Below are positions 42,445-52,052 of a DNA stretch of 64,000 nucleotides, piece by piece. The stretch comes from Spirosoma sordidisoli (GTDB taxonomy: Bacteria > Bacteroidota > Bacteroidia > Cytophagales > Spirosomataceae), in contig NZ_SBLB01000001.1 in NCBI RefSeq assembly GCF_004138325.1, forward strand, positions 1 through 64,000, in the 5' to 3' direction. Within the stretch, counting starts at the first letter, position 1. Every line of letters starts with the position of its first letter. A model generated the notes under the pieces. That model worked only from the letters and a program-made list of their open reading frames with translations. It searched no databases and was not told where the DNA came from. The position numbers and the translations under genes were made by a program.

Positions 42445-43404
42445 ATGACGCTTGGCATAGAAATCGGCGGAACAAAAATACAACTCGTCACCAGCGACCT
42501 AACCGGCTGGATCGATCAGCGTTACCGCTTTAGGGTTGCCCCTTCAGCAGGCGCCGATGGTATACTGCATCAAATTGCGACAACAATAGCCCAGCTTCCC
42601 GAGCCTCCGCAGGCAATAGGCGTTGGCTTCGGTGGCCCCGTCGACTGGCAGACGGGTCGGGTGGCCACGTCGCACCAGATTGGTGGCTGGGCTGGTTTCG
42701 ATCTCGCGGACTGGCTGCGTACTCAGGTGCCAGGCGCTCAGGTTCGTATTGAAAACGATGCCAACGTAGCGGCTCTGGGCGAAGCCCGACGAGGGGTAGC
42801 TACGGGGTTCAGGCGGGTTTTTTACGTAACGCTGGGGAGTGGTATGGGCGGTGGCCTGGTGGTTGATAAACAGCTCTACCACGGAGCGTCGCCCGGTGAG
42901 GCCGAGATTGGTCAACTGTGGTTGGTTCCTCCGGGCGACTCGTCGCCGGGGCAGACCCTCGAACAAACTGTATCAGGATGGGCTGTTGACCAGCAGATTG
43001 CCGACCTGCTGCCGCAACTACCTCCCGACTCGGCGCTGAAGACTATGGTACTCGGGGCGCAGGCCGAAGGAGTCATTCAACAGCATCCTCCGCGTGGACA
43101 GGCGAAATACCTGCATGCGGCCTATGAAGCCAGCGATCCGGTAGCTCGTATGCTGATCGAACAGGTAGGGTCGGTACTGGCCCTGGGTCTCTCCCATGCC
43201 ATACACCTGTTTCATCCGGACGCCATTGTTCTGGGTGGTGGACTTTCGCTGATTGGAGAACCCTTGCGGGCCGCGGTTCGGCAGGCGCTGCCCCGTTTTG
43301 TGATGAAGGCCTTCCACCCCGCTCCTATCATTCTGCTGGCCAAACTGGGAGAAGATGCCGTTCCGGCGGGGGCGTTGGCGATGATGAATGATGACTACTT
43401 ATAA
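42445..43404 (+). CDS. ROK-family protein, likely sugar kinase
   Basis: 319 residues. The ATP-binding start LGIEIGGTKIQLV, the GFGGPVDWQTG loop, catalytic Asp in IENDANVAALGEA, and VTLGSGMGGGLVVDKQLYHG fit the ROK fold; IVLGGGLSLIG lies near the end. The zinc motif (CxCGxxGC) that follows HxGEIGH in most ROK kinases is missing: after GEAEIGQLWLV there are no cysteines. It may still phosphorylate a sugar. No helix-turn-helix domain is present, so it is not a repressor. It precedes the SIS isomerase gene by 35 bases. Confidence 0.87.
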   Translation: MTLGIEIGGTKIQLVTSDLTGWIDQRYRFRVAPSAGADGILHQIATTIAQLPEPPQAIGVGFGGPVDWQTGRVATSHQIGGWAGFDLADWLRTQVPGAQVRIENDANVAALGEARRGVATGFRRVFYVTLGSGMGGGLVVDKQLYHGASPGEAEIGQLWLVPPGDSSPGQTLEQTVSGWAVDQQIADLLPQLPPDSALKTMVLGAQAEGVIQQHPPRGQAKYLHAAYEASDPVARMLIEQVGSVLALGLSHAIHLFHPDAIVLGGGLSLIGEPLRAAVRQALPRFVMKAFHPAPIILLAKLGEDAVPAGALAMMNDDYL

Positions 43405-43439
43405 CTATATATTAGTTGTCGATTGACCGACCTGCCGAC

Positions 43440-44018
43440 ATGAACCAGTCTTATTTTCAGGCTTATCTTCAACAGCAAAAAGCGGCTTATGATGCCATTC
43501 CGCTCGATACGGTAGAGCGCATCATTCAACTCGTGAAGCAGTGCCGTGAAGAGGACCGGCAGTTATTCGCGTTCGGTAATGGCGGCAGCGCGTCTAATGT
43601 CTCGCACTTTATCACCGACCTTGGCAAGAGTGCATCCGACAGCATGATGGCCCGGGGAGAGGCTAACCGATTCCGGTGCATATCCCTGAACGAAAACCTT
43701 TCGTGGATCACCGCCCTGGGCAATGATTACAGCTACGAGGATGTTTACCTCAGGCAGCTTCAGAACTACGCCCGGCCCGGCGACCTGGTTATCACACTGA
43801 GTGTAAGCGGCAGTTCGCCCAATGTGGTGAAAGCAGTGGAATGGGCCAGAACTAACGGTCTGATCACCGTTGCGCTCGTCGGCGGCAAACGAGGCCAGGT
43901 GGCCGATCTCGCCCACGAGGTTATCGTCATCAACGAGACGCACTATGGCCGCGTAGAAGATGCGCAGATGACCATCTGCCACATGATCTGCTACGGATTT
44001 ATTGAAGCCTACCTGTAA
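43440..44018 (+). CDS. SIS-domain sugar isomerase, GmhA-like
   Basis: 192 residues from the ATG at 43440; an in-frame TTG at 43416 is less likely. SIS motifs: FAFGNGGSASNVSHFITDLGK, ALGNDYSYEDVYLRQLQN and VITLSVSGSSPNVVKAVEWA; the C-terminal VEDAQMTICHMICYGFIE helix carries the Glu/His residues typical of sedoheptulose-7-phosphate isomerase. GmhA makes heptose 7-phosphate for lipopolysaccharide. With the ROK kinase gene before it, an isomerase/kinase pair for a surface sugar is plausible. Confidence 0.88.
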   Translation: MNQSYFQAYLQQQKAAYDAIPLDTVERIIQLVKQCREEDRQLFAFGNGGSASNVSHFITDLGKSASDSMMARGEANRFRCISLNENLSWITALGNDYSYEDVYLRQLQNYARPGDLVITLSVSGSSPNVVKAVEWARTNGLITVALVGGKRGQVADLAHEVIVINETHYGRVEDAQMTICHMICYGFIEAYL

Positions 44019-44048
44019 GTAAAGACGCTTTAAGTAGACTCTCTGCGG

Positions 44049-44741
44049 CTAGGCGTACCGGTCGTTCCGCCAGGGGTAGGCCGTGTCCGAATAGCCCCGT
44101 TCTTCCCAGAAACCAAGCTTATTCTGGGGCAGAAATTCAATACGTTTTATCCATTTGGAGCCTTTCCAGGCGTACAACTGGGGCGTAATCATTCGCAACG
44201 GACCGCCATGTTCGCGCGGGAGTGGCTCGCCATCGGCCGTATGCACCAGGAGCACATCGGGCTTGAGGGCTTCCTCGAGCGATACATTGGTAGAATAACC
44301 GTCGTATCCGTAGCACATGATGTGCGTTGCCGACCCTTTCGGATCAACCAGGGCCGCCAGATCGATTAACCGCACCCCTACCCAGAGAATGTTCAGTCTC
44401 GACCAGGTCGTTACACAGTGGAAGTCACTGGTATCTTCCGTTTGCGGTAATGCCATCAGGTCATCCCACTTCAGCCGAACCGGGTGGTTGACCTCACCAT
44501 CGATGGCCAGTTGCCACTTATCGAGCGGGATATTGGGCTGATAACCCAGATCGAGCACGGGCCATTTGGTCGTCACGGTCTGCCCAACGGGTACCGTTGG
44601 CATGCCGTGGCGATTAACCGGGCCTGAGCCACGTGGTGTAACGTCGGTCATGGATGGCGTCTGCGCCATTTTTTCTTCAAACCGTCGTTTGAGTTTCAGG
44701 CGGGCCTCAATGATCCGCTCCGTTTTATCGTTCGCTTCCAT
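44049..44741 (-). CDS. Sulfite-oxidase-like molybdopterin enzyme, cytoplasmic
   Basis: 230 residues, the compact Mo-binding domain alone. The molybdenum ligand is Cys109 in DFHCVTTWS, preceded by WQLAIDGEVNHPVRLKWDDLMALP and followed by HIMCYGYDGYSTNVSLEEALKPDVLLVH and GGPLRMITPQLYAWKGSKWIKRIEF, all typical of this fold. There is no signal peptide; the start is a charged helix (ERIIEARLKLKRRFEEKM), so it should be cytoplasmic, unlike YedY/MsrP, which are exported. No haem or membrane partner gene is adjacent. The substrate is unknown. Confidence 0.9.
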   Translation of the reverse strand: MEANDKTERIIEARLKLKRRFEEKMAQTPSMTDVTPRGSGPVNRHGMPTVPVGQTVTTKWPVLDLGYQPNIPLDKWQLAIDGEVNHPVRLKWDDLMALPQTEDTSDFHCVTTWSRLNILWVGVRLIDLAALVDPKGSATHIMCYGYDGYSTNVSLEEALKPDVLLVHTADGEPLPREHGGPLRMITPQLYAWKGSKWIKRIEFLPQNKLGFWEERGYSDTAYPWRNDRYA

Positions 44742-44857
44742 CGTGAGTCGTACCGAATCTACGTTCGGGTTTACAATTGACCTGGTATTTTTCTCGAAAC
44801 CTGATACCCCCTCAACCGCAAATTGAAATAAGTAGTTTTTACGAATGCCTGTTTTGG

Positions 44858-45931
44858 TCAGGCTACCCGCACGTAACTACCCAGTAGCTTGACGTCGGCC
44901 GTGTGGTGGTTCAATATATCCTGTAGATCCGGGTCACTGGCGTGGCCTTCGCATTCGAGCAGGAACCAGTATCGGAACGTAGCTCCCTCCCGCAACGGAC
45001 GGCTTTCTATTTTGGTCAGGTTGATATGGCGGGTGTTGAACTCCTGCAGAAATTCGGCCAGTACCCCCGGCGATTCGGTGTTGGGCAGTTTGGCAATAAG
45101 CGTTGTCTTATCATGCCCGCTGGGCTGATTCACAAAATTCTTGGCCAGAATCAGAAACCGGGTGCGGTTGAGGTCCGAATCTTCGATATTGTCGAACAGC
45201 ACCGGCACATCGAACAGCTTGGCCGCGATGGTTGAACAAATGGCCGCCGTATAAGGCTGCTGGCCGGCCAGTTTAGCGGCTTTGGAGGTTGACTCTACCG
45301 GCACCAGCTCCGCTTTAAGTCCGTCGAAGGTATCGTTCAGAAACTTACTGCACTGTCGGAACGCAATATCTTTGGAATAGATATGCGTAATCTGCGAAAG
45401 GTCTTCGGTCTGGGTCGCAAAGGTAAAATGAACCGGAATCTGCGCTTCGGCCGCAATACTGAGGTCTTTCTCGAGCAGCAGGTCTATGGCTTCGCTGACG
45501 ACTCCTTCCTGATTATTTTCGATCGGCACCACCCCGAAGCGGGCCCGGCCGGTCTCAACACTTTCAAACACGGACCGGATGGTTGGTAAGGCGGTATAGG
45601 CGCTCATGGCTCCAAACCGACTTTCGGCGGCCTGATGGGTAAAGCTTCCTTCGGGGCCCAGGTACGCAACCCGTTCGGGCAATTCGAGATTACGCGAAAC
45701 CGCAAAAATTTCCAGAAAGATGGCTTCGATAGCCGACTGGTTCAGCAAACCGTTGTTTTGTTTGTGCAGCCGGTCGAGTATCTGTTTTTCGCGCTCAGGG
45801 CGGTAGATAACGGCGTTGGTCGTACGCTTAAGCTCGCCCACTTTCCGAACCAGTTCCATCCGCTGATTTAATAAAGTCAGCAGCTGGTCGTCCAGGGCAT
45901 CGATGTCGTTACGGAGAGACTCCAGGGTCAT
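44858..45931 (-). CDS. pheA: Bifunctional chorismate mutase/prephenate dehydratase
   Basis: 357 residues in three parts: AroQ-type chorismate mutase (about 1-82, LRNDIDALDDQLLTLLNQRMELVRKVGELK), prephenate dehydratase (about 88-270, VAYLGPEGSFTHQAA, FGVVPIENNQEGVVSEAIDLL, NRTRFLIL) and a C-terminal ACT domain (about 280-355) with ESRPLR, the phenylalanine-binding motif. It takes chorismate to phenylpyruvate and should be feedback-inhibited by phenylalanine. Confidence 0.97.
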   Translation of the reverse strand: MTLESLRNDIDALDDQLLTLLNQRMELVRKVGELKRTTNAVIYRPEREKQILDRLHKQNNGLLNQSAIEAIFLEIFAVSRNLELPERVAYLGPEGSFTHQAAESRFGAMSAYTALPTIRSVFESVETGRARFGVVPIENNQEGVVSEAIDLLLEKDLSIAAEAQIPVHFTFATQTEDLSQITHIYSKDIAFRQCSKFLNDTFDGLKAELVPVESTSKAAKLAGQQPYTAAICSTIAAKLFDVPVLFDNIEDSDLNRTRFLILAKNFVNQPSGHDKTTLIAKLPNTESPGVLAEFLQEFNTRHINLTKIESRPLREGATFRYWFLLECEGHASDPDLQDILNHHTADVKLLGSYVRVA

Positions 45932-45986
45932 AAAACGTGCAGGTCGTAAATCGTATCAATTTGTCGGAGCAGTAACTCACGCCCGG

Positions 45987-45994
45987 CAAACTTA
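45987..45994 (-). promoter_or_regulatory. -7 element for pheA next to short direct repeats
   Basis: Minus-strand TAAGTTTG is a full TAnnTTTG match 55 bases before the pheA ATG. Just upstream, 45991-46013 repeats TACGAC three times at about 8-base spacing. There is no TTG at the expected -33 place; the repeats could be an activator site. Confidence 0.5.
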
Positions 45995-46034
45995 CGACTT
46001 ACGACCTACGACTGCTACCCTTGCGGGTTAAAAC

Positions 46035-47927
46035 TTACACCAGCGCGGCTTCTTCAACGTCTTTTTCGATCCGCAGATTATCGATGATAAACCGCTGACG
46101 GTCGGGCGTGTTCTTACCCATGTAATAGCTCAGGAGTTTTGGCACCGACGTTTCTTTCTCCATGATGACCGGCTCGAGCCGCATGTTCTCGCCGATAAAG
46201 AGCCCAAACTCTTCGGGCGATATCTCGCCTAACCCTTTGAAACGGGTAATTTCTACTTTCTTACCCCCCTTGGTCAATTTACTCATAGCGTTCTGCTTCT
46301 CTTCTTCGGAATAGCAGTAGGTCGTCTCTTTGTGATTTTTGGGGTTTCGGACCCTAAAAAGCGGAGTCTCCAGAATATACAGGTGCCCGTTACGAACCAG
46401 TTCGGGAAAAAATTGCAGAAAGAACGTCAGCATCAGCAGGCGGATGTGCATCCCGTCGACGTCGGCATCGGTAGCGATCACGATCCGGTTGTAACGCAGC
46501 CCTTCCAGCCCGTCTTCGATATCGAGGGCGTGCTGCAGCAGGTTAAACTCCTCATTTTCATACACCACCTTTTTGGTTAATCCGAAGCAGTTAAGAGGTT
46601 TACCGCGCAGGCTGAAGACGGCCTGGTTCTGTACGTTCCGCGATTTGGTGATCGAACCCGAAGCTGAATCGCCTTCCGTAATAAACAACGTAGACTGATA
46701 CCGGTCGTCGGCCTTCAGATCGGACAGGTGATTGCGGCAATCGCGCAGCTTCTTGTTGTGCAGACTCGCTTTTTTGGCACGATCATTGGCGAGTTTTTTG
46801 ATACCGGCGAGTTCCTTGCGTTCCCGCTCCGATTGTTCTATTCGTTTCTTGATCGCGTCGCGAACGGTCGGGTTCATGTGCAGGAAGTCGTCCAGCCGTT
46901 CTTTTACAAAATCCTTGACAAATGAGTTAACCGACTGGGCATTGGGCTCGGGCGACATATTGATTGACCCCAGCTTGGTTTTCGTCTGCGACTCGAAGAC
47001 GGGTTCCTGAACCCGGACGCTGATAGCCGCAATGATACTGGCCCGGATGTCGGTCGTTTCGTAGTTTTTGTCGAAGTGTTTACGAACAGTATCGACAACG
47101 GCTTCTTTGAGCGCCTGCAGGTGTGTACCGCCCTGCGTGGTGTTCTGACCGTTAACGAATGAATAGTACTCTTCGCCATAAGCGTTGCCGTGCGATAGGG
47201 CAATTTCAATGTCATTCCCCTTCAGGTGAATGATCGGATACCGTAAGTCGTCTTCTTTATGCTTGCTGCTGAGCAGATCGAGCAGGCCATTCTGGGAGAC
47301 AAATTTTTGCTTGTTAAAGTTAACGATCAGCCCGGCATTCAGGTAACAGTAGTTCCAGATCATGTCGGAGACGAACTGCCCGCGATAATGAAAATGTTTA
47401 AACACGGTATCATCCGGTTCAAAGCAGATCAGCGTACCATTGCGCTCGGTGGTCGGCTCATCACCCTGCTGCTGAAGCTCTCCGCGTTCAAATTCGGCCC
47501 AGACCGTACGACCCTCCCGAAACGACTGCACCCGGAAATAGGTAGCCAGCGCGTTTACCGCTTTGGTACCCACCCCGTTGAGGCCGACCGATTTCTGGAA
47601 AGCACCCGAGTCGTATTTACCACCCGTATTGATCTTCGACACCACCTCGACCACCTTCCCGAGCGGAATGCCACGGCCATAGTCGCGAACTTCAATTCGA
47701 TGGTCCGTTACGCGCACATCGATGGTCTTACCAAATCCCATCACGTGTTCGTCAATGCAATTGTCGATAGTTTCTTTCAACAGGACATATATACCATCAT
47801 CAGCGGCAGAGCCATCACCTAGTTTACCTATATACATGCCGGGCCGGAGCCGGATATGTTCGCGCCAATCGAGCGAACGGATACTGTCTTCGTTGTACTG
47901 AACGGTCTGGTTCGTTAATTCTGTCAT
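46035..47927 (-). CDS. parE: DNA topoisomerase IV subunit B (ParE/GyrB family)
   Basis: 630 residues from the ATG at 47925-47927. GHKL ATPase: [53 protein letters not shown]. Transducer domain, then the TOPRIM part with [19 protein letters not shown] and [13 protein letters not shown], and C-terminal [12 protein letters not shown]. It is the ATP-hydrolysing half of a type IIA topoisomerase that unlinks replicated chromosomes. Length favours ParE over GyrB; the parC gene is not next to it. Confidence 0.93.
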   Translation of the reverse strand: MTELTNQTVQYNEDSIRSLDWREHIRLRPGMYIGKLGDGSAADDGIYVLLKETIDNCIDEHVMGFGKTIDVRVTDHRIEVRDYGRGIPLGKVVEVVSKINTGGKYDSGAFQKSVGLNGVGTKAVNALATYFRVQSFREGRTVWAEFERGELQQQGDEPTTERNGTLICFEPDDTVFKHFHYRGQFVSDMIWNYCYLNAGLIVNFNKQKFVSQNGLLDLLSSKHKEDDLRYPIIHLKGNDIEIALSHGNAYGEEYYSFVNGQNTTQGGTHLQALKEAVVDTVRKHFDKNYETTDIRASIIAAISVRVQEPVFESQTKTKLGSINMSPEPNAQSVNSFVKDFVKERLDDFLHMNPTVRDAIKKRIEQSERERKELAGIKKLANDRAKKASLHNKKLRDCRNHLSDLKADDRYQSTLFITEGDSASGSITKSRNVQNQAVFSLRGKPLNCFGLTKKVVYENEEFNLLQHALDIEDGLEGLRYNRIVIATDADVDGMHIRLLMLTFFLQFFPELVRNGHLYILETPLFRVRNPKNHKETTYCYSEEEKQNAMSKLTKGGKKVEITRFKGLGEISPEEFGLFIGENMRLEPVIMEKETSVPKLLSYYMGKNTPDRQRFIIDNLRIEKDVEEAALV

Positions 47928-48176
47928 AAAAAAAACGGTGAAGCAAGGGTCAAACAACTAGGAGGATACACGAGCCCGGTAAACAAAACATCGGAAAAAT
48001 CATACGCAAGCCCTGCCTGCAGGAAAAGTCTCCGCTGAATAGGAAACTATTAGAAATCCAACAAAAGTTCGCTTACTTTGCCGACTGAACTGTGCTGTGT
48101 ACTATACGGTCAAAAACAACGTTACATACAGGTCTTCGCCGTCGCTGTTACCCGAGCTGTTCGACATCTTAAAAAT

Positions 48177-50828
48177 ATGCAAAATCTGCGAATTAACCAC
48201 GTCTTTCCGCCAAAATCTTTTTCTGTCGCACCAGTTGCTCCACTCCAGCGGCTCGCCCCGTTTGTGGTCTATCTGCTGCTAACCTTAACTGGACTGACTG
48301 TACGGGCTCAGGTAACGCCTGCTCCCGCTGCGGGAGGAGCGACTACCTCACCAGCAACAGCCCGGCCCGGCGCAACGCCATCTGCTCCCTCTTCGCAACC
48401 CGGCCGTGGTTTACCCGCTGGCGTAAACGTAAATAACCTGCCGCCCGGTGTTCAGCAGCAAATTAACCAGCGGGCCGGACAGCTTCAGAATCAGGGACGG
48501 AACGGTACGAACGGCCGGTCCGGCGCAGCCACCGGCGCCGATGGTAACGCGACCACTACCGAGCGGAGTTCTCCAAACGGCCTTGAACAAGGTGTTAATC
48601 AGAACGAAGATGGGGTCGAACCTAACGAAGAAAATAGCCAGGAGGTACAAAAGAGCAGCTACGAACTCGCCCGCGAACAGGAGAAACTCGAGATTCGCCG
48701 GAAACTGTTCGGCTTTGCCATCTTCAACGATCCGGCCCTGAAAGCGTCGTTTCAGCCCAATACCAGTATCGCCACCCCCCGCAACTACATGGTTGGACCA
48801 GGCGACCAGCTCAACATCCGGATATACGGTTACTCGGAAACCGACTTCTCCCAAACGGTTTCGTCGGAAGGATATGTTTATTTTGCCAATCAGTCGGGTA
48901 TCGGTCCGGTCTTCGTATCGGGCCTGACTGTTGAGCAGGCCAAAGCGCGTATGGAAAGCCGCCTGGCCACCAAATACGTGGGATTGCGCAGTTCATCCTA
49001 CGGCCCGAAAAACACGTTCCTGGAAGTATCGCTGGGGACAACCATCCGCAGCATTCGGGTTACGGTAACGGGCGAAGCCCTTCGGCCGGGTACCTATACG
49101 ATGTCGTCGCTTTCGACGGTTATGAACGCTATTTATCAGGCAGGTGGCCCCAACGAGCTGGGATCGTTCCGTAAAGTACAGCTCATCCGTAATAATCGTG
49201 TAGCGGCTACCCTCGACTTATACGATTACCTGCTCAATGGCACCCAGCGCAACGACATCCGTTTGCAGGACAACGATAACATCCGCTTTTCGACCTATAC
49301 CCTGCGGGTTGACGTCACGGGCGCTACCAAACGGAATAATCTGTTTGAGATGATGCCCGGCGAAACCCTGGATCGGCTTCTGTTCTATGCCGGTGATTTT
49401 GCAGCTACGGCTTACAAAGGCCGGGTGAAAGTGCAGCGGCTTACCGACCGCGAGCGTAAAATCATTGACGTTACGGCCACCGAATACAAATCGTTCGTTA
49501 TGCAGGATGGCGATCAGGTGTCGGTCGAACAACTCCTCGACCGCTTCGAAAACCAGATCACGATCGAAGGGGCCGTTTACAGACCGGGCCAGTACTCGCT
49601 CGATCAGAACAAAACACTGAAGCAGCTGATCGGCTCCGCTGAAGGGCTGAAAGGCGATGCATTCATGGGCCGGGTCAACATTGTTCGGACCCGCGAAGAC
49701 CTCGCCATCGAAAACATAACGGTCAACCTGAGCAATATCATGGCCGGCACTGATCCGGATGTGATCCTGCAGCGCGAAGACCAGGTTATTATTCCGTCGA
49801 AATTCGATCTGGCCGAACCCGCTGAGATCTCCGTGCTGGGCGAGGTTACCAAGCCTAATCCGGCAATTCCCTATATGGCCAACATGACGCTGAACGATGC
49901 CTTGCTGAAGGCGGGTGGCCTTCGGGAGTCTGCTGCGGCATCGGTCGTCGAAATCGTTCGCCGGAAAAAGGATGTCGACCCACGTTCGGCTTCGGCTCAG
50001 ATTGCCGAAATCAAACGGTTCAACATCAACCGAGATCTGTCGACCACCTCAGATGAGAACAACTTCCTGCTGGAGCCTTTCGACCAGGTTATCGTTCGTC
50101 GGTCGCCAAACTACGCCGTTCAGACCTACGCTGCGGTAGAAGGCGAGGTCATCCTGCCGGGCCTGTATGCTATCCGGAGCAAAGATCAGAAAGTATCGGA
50201 CCTGGTCGGTCTGGCGGGCGGTCTGACCCCGCAGGCCTACATCGAAGGGGCTACCCTGGTTCGGCGAATCAGACTGAGCGAAGACGAAATTGCCCGTCGT
50301 CAGCGCTCGATCCGCGACCTGGCCGATAATGTCACCACGGGTCGGGGCGTTGTTGAAGTAGACTCGGTCGTTGCCGACAAACCGGAATCAATCGGCATCA
50401 ACCTGAAGAAGATCATGGAACGCCCCGGCTCATCGGAAGACATTCTGGTGCAGGAAGGGGATGTACTGCGCATACCCAAGCTGCTCGAAACGGTTCGGAT
50501 TCAGGGTGAGGTTATGTTGCCCAACACGGTGAAATACCGCTCGGGCCAGACCTTCCAGGACTACATCAGCCAGGTCGGTGGGTTTACCTCCAAGTCGCAA
50601 CGCCGGAAATCATTCGTCGTTTACGCCAACGGCTCGGTAGACCGTACGCGTAAATTTATGTTCTTCAACGTCTATCCACGTGTAGCCCCAGGATCAGAAG
50701 TCGTTATTCCTAAAAAGACAACGAACCCGCTCACTCCCCAACAGGTACTGGGTTCTGCTACAGGTATAGCGTCCTCACTGATTACGCTGATTGTAACCGT
50801 TATCGCCTTGAGCCGAGTAGGCAACTAA
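48177..50828 (+). CDS. Large SLBB-type polysaccharide export outer-membrane protein (Wza-like)
   Basis: 883 residues from the ATG at 48177 (MQNLRINHVFPP), far longer than Wza (about 380). After a hydrophobic signal segment (PFVVYLLLTLTGLTVRAQ) and a Pro/Ala/Gly/Asn-rich region of about 110 residues comes the polysaccharide-export domain (NYMVGPGDQLNIRIYGY). At least six SLBB-like units follow, recognisable by openings such as VTGEALRPGTY, VTGATKRNNLF, IEGAVYRPGQY, VLGEVTKPNPA, VEGEVILPGLY and IQGEVMLPN. A C-terminal membrane helix (ASSLITLIVTVIALS) ends it. It should form the periplasmic and outer-membrane channel for the glycan made by the genes that follow. Confidence 0.9.
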   Translation: MQNLRINHVFPPKSFSVAPVAPLQRLAPFVVYLLLTLTGLTVRAQVTPAPAAGGATTSPATARPGATPSAPSSQPGRGLPAGVNVNNLPPGVQQQINQRAGQLQNQGRNGTNGRSGAATGADGNATTTERSSPNGLEQGVNQNEDGVEPNEENSQEVQKSSYELAREQEKLEIRRKLFGFAIFNDPALKASFQPNTSIATPRNYMVGPGDQLNIRIYGYSETDFSQTVSSEGYVYFANQSGIGPVFVSGLTVEQAKARMESRLATKYVGLRSSSYGPKNTFLEVSLGTTIRSIRVTVTGEALRPGTYTMSSLSTVMNAIYQAGGPNELGSFRKVQLIRNNRVAATLDLYDYLLNGTQRNDIRLQDNDNIRFSTYTLRVDVTGATKRNNLFEMMPGETLDRLLFYAGDFAATAYKGRVKVQRLTDRERKIIDVTATEYKSFVMQDGDQVSVEQLLDRFENQITIEGAVYRPGQYSLDQNKTLKQLIGSAEGLKGDAFMGRVNIVRTREDLAIENITVNLSNIMAGTDPDVILQREDQVIIPSKFDLAEPAEISVLGEVTKPNPAIPYMANMTLNDALLKAGGLRESAAASVVEIVRRKKDVDPRSASAQIAEIKRFNINRDLSTTSDENNFLLEPFDQVIVRRSPNYAVQTYAAVEGEVILPGLYAIRSKDQKVSDLVGLAGGLTPQAYIEGATLVRRIRLSEDEIARRQRSIRDLADNVTTGRGVVEVDSVVADKPESIGINLKKIMERPGSSEDILVQEGDVLRIPKLLETVRIQGEVMLPNTVKYRSGQTFQDYISQVGGFTSKSQRRKSFVVYANGSVDRTRKFMFFNVYPRVAPGSEVVIPKKTTNPLTPQQVLGSATGIASSLITLIVTVIALSRVGN

Positions 50829-50843
50829 ACTCATACAATACGC

Positions 50844-51959
50844 ATGGATTCGACAAAAACAACGCCAGCGGACCCGAACGGGATGGTAACCCGTCCACCA
50901 CTGCCACCCGACCAGATTTCGCCCAAATCGGTCGTTCTACAGCTCTTCAAACTGAAAGACGTAGTTAAGCGCAACTGGAAGCTGCTCCTGATCCTGACAG
51001 CCATTGGCGGTTCCATTGGGTTTATCTACGACTTTACCCATGAGAAAAAGCCCATCTATAACTCATCGATCACGTTCAACCTGGGCGGTGGTTCATCGGG
51101 AGGGGGCTTTGGCGATCTGGGTGCGCTGGCCGGCGCATTCGGCCTGAGTCAGGGCGCTTCGGATGCCAATATCTTCACGGGCGACAACTTCCTGATCTAC
51201 GCCAAGTCTCGTCCGGTAGTAGAGAAAACGCTCATGCAGTATGACACCATCAACGGGAAGATCTACCTGCTGGCCAACTACTACATCAAGTACAGCGGTA
51301 TCCGGGACGAAGAATGGGAAGAGATCGATACCCTGCGGGCGTTTACGTTCCCGCGGGCCAAGAAACCCAGCGAGTACACCAAGACCGAGCAGGACGTCAT
51401 GTCGCAGATTTACACTCGTATCTCTACCGAAATGAGCGTTACCCAGCCGGAGCGAAAATCATCGTTTATGGAGATGAGCTGCGGTATGCAGGATGAGATG
51501 CTGACCGCTACCTTCCTGACCTCGCACCTGAAGACGATCGAGGAAGATTACCGCAAGAAAGAGACGAAGAAAACGCGCGAGATGTACGACCTGCTCAACT
51601 CACGCGCCGATTCCCTGTTGGGCGTACTGTCGGGCACCGAAAACAAGCTGGCCCGGTATATGGACCAGAACCAGCAGATGGTCGTGGCTCAGGGTCGGAT
51701 TACCGAAAACAAGCTGACCCGCAACTCCACCTTCCTGACCACCCTGTATTACCAGGCCCTGCAGAGTGCCGATAACATGCGTCTGTCGCTGATTCGCGAA
51801 GCTCCGCTGTTTACCATTATCGAACCGGTATCCTTCCCGCTGTACCGACAGGTAAAAACTCCGATAGGCATGCGGATTGGTATTGCGCTGGGCGTTATTT
51901 TGAGCCTCATCGTTGTGTTCATGCGCGAAACGTACCGCTCCATCATGCGGGAAGAATAA
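50844..51959 (+). CDS. Wzz-like chain-length/polysaccharide co-polymerase
   Basis: 371 residues. Two membrane helices (about 47-63 and 338-358) enclose a periplasmic domain with a Gly-rich loop (LGGGSSGGGFGDLGALAGAFGL) and a long coiled coil (about 225-300), the Wzz layout; the Pro-rich PVSFPLYRQVKTPIG before the second helix is the family motif. There is no cytoplasmic tyrosine-kinase domain. It should set chain length or connect the inner-membrane exporter with the SLBB protein encoded 15 bases upstream. Confidence 0.9.
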   Translation: MDSTKTTPADPNGMVTRPPLPPDQISPKSVVLQLFKLKDVVKRNWKLLLILTAIGGSIGFIYDFTHEKKPIYNSSITFNLGGGSSGGGFGDLGALAGAFGLSQGASDANIFTGDNFLIYAKSRPVVEKTLMQYDTINGKIYLLANYYIKYSGIRDEEWEEIDTLRAFTFPRAKKPSEYTKTEQDVMSQIYTRISTEMSVTQPERKSSFMEMSCGMQDEMLTATFLTSHLKTIEEDYRKKETKKTREMYDLLNSRADSLLGVLSGTENKLARYMDQNQQMVVAQGRITENKLTRNSTFLTTLYYQALQSADNMRLSLIREAPLFTIIEPVSFPLYRQVKTPIGMRIGIALGVILSLIVVFMRETYRSIMREE

Positions 51960-52052
51960 AATCTGTCTGTAGCTTTCAGTTTACGGGTAGCCGGACATTG
52001 GCCAGTTGCTCAGGTTCACTGCCCGTAAACTGAACATCGAAAATCTATACTT

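Noticed and set aside
48073-48081. TTACTTTGC as a -7 element of the polysaccharide export gene (also upstream of 20142 and, as a variant, 25539)
   Set aside because: It is one base short of TAnnTTTG and has no TTG at the right distance in any of the three places, so I do not call promoters.
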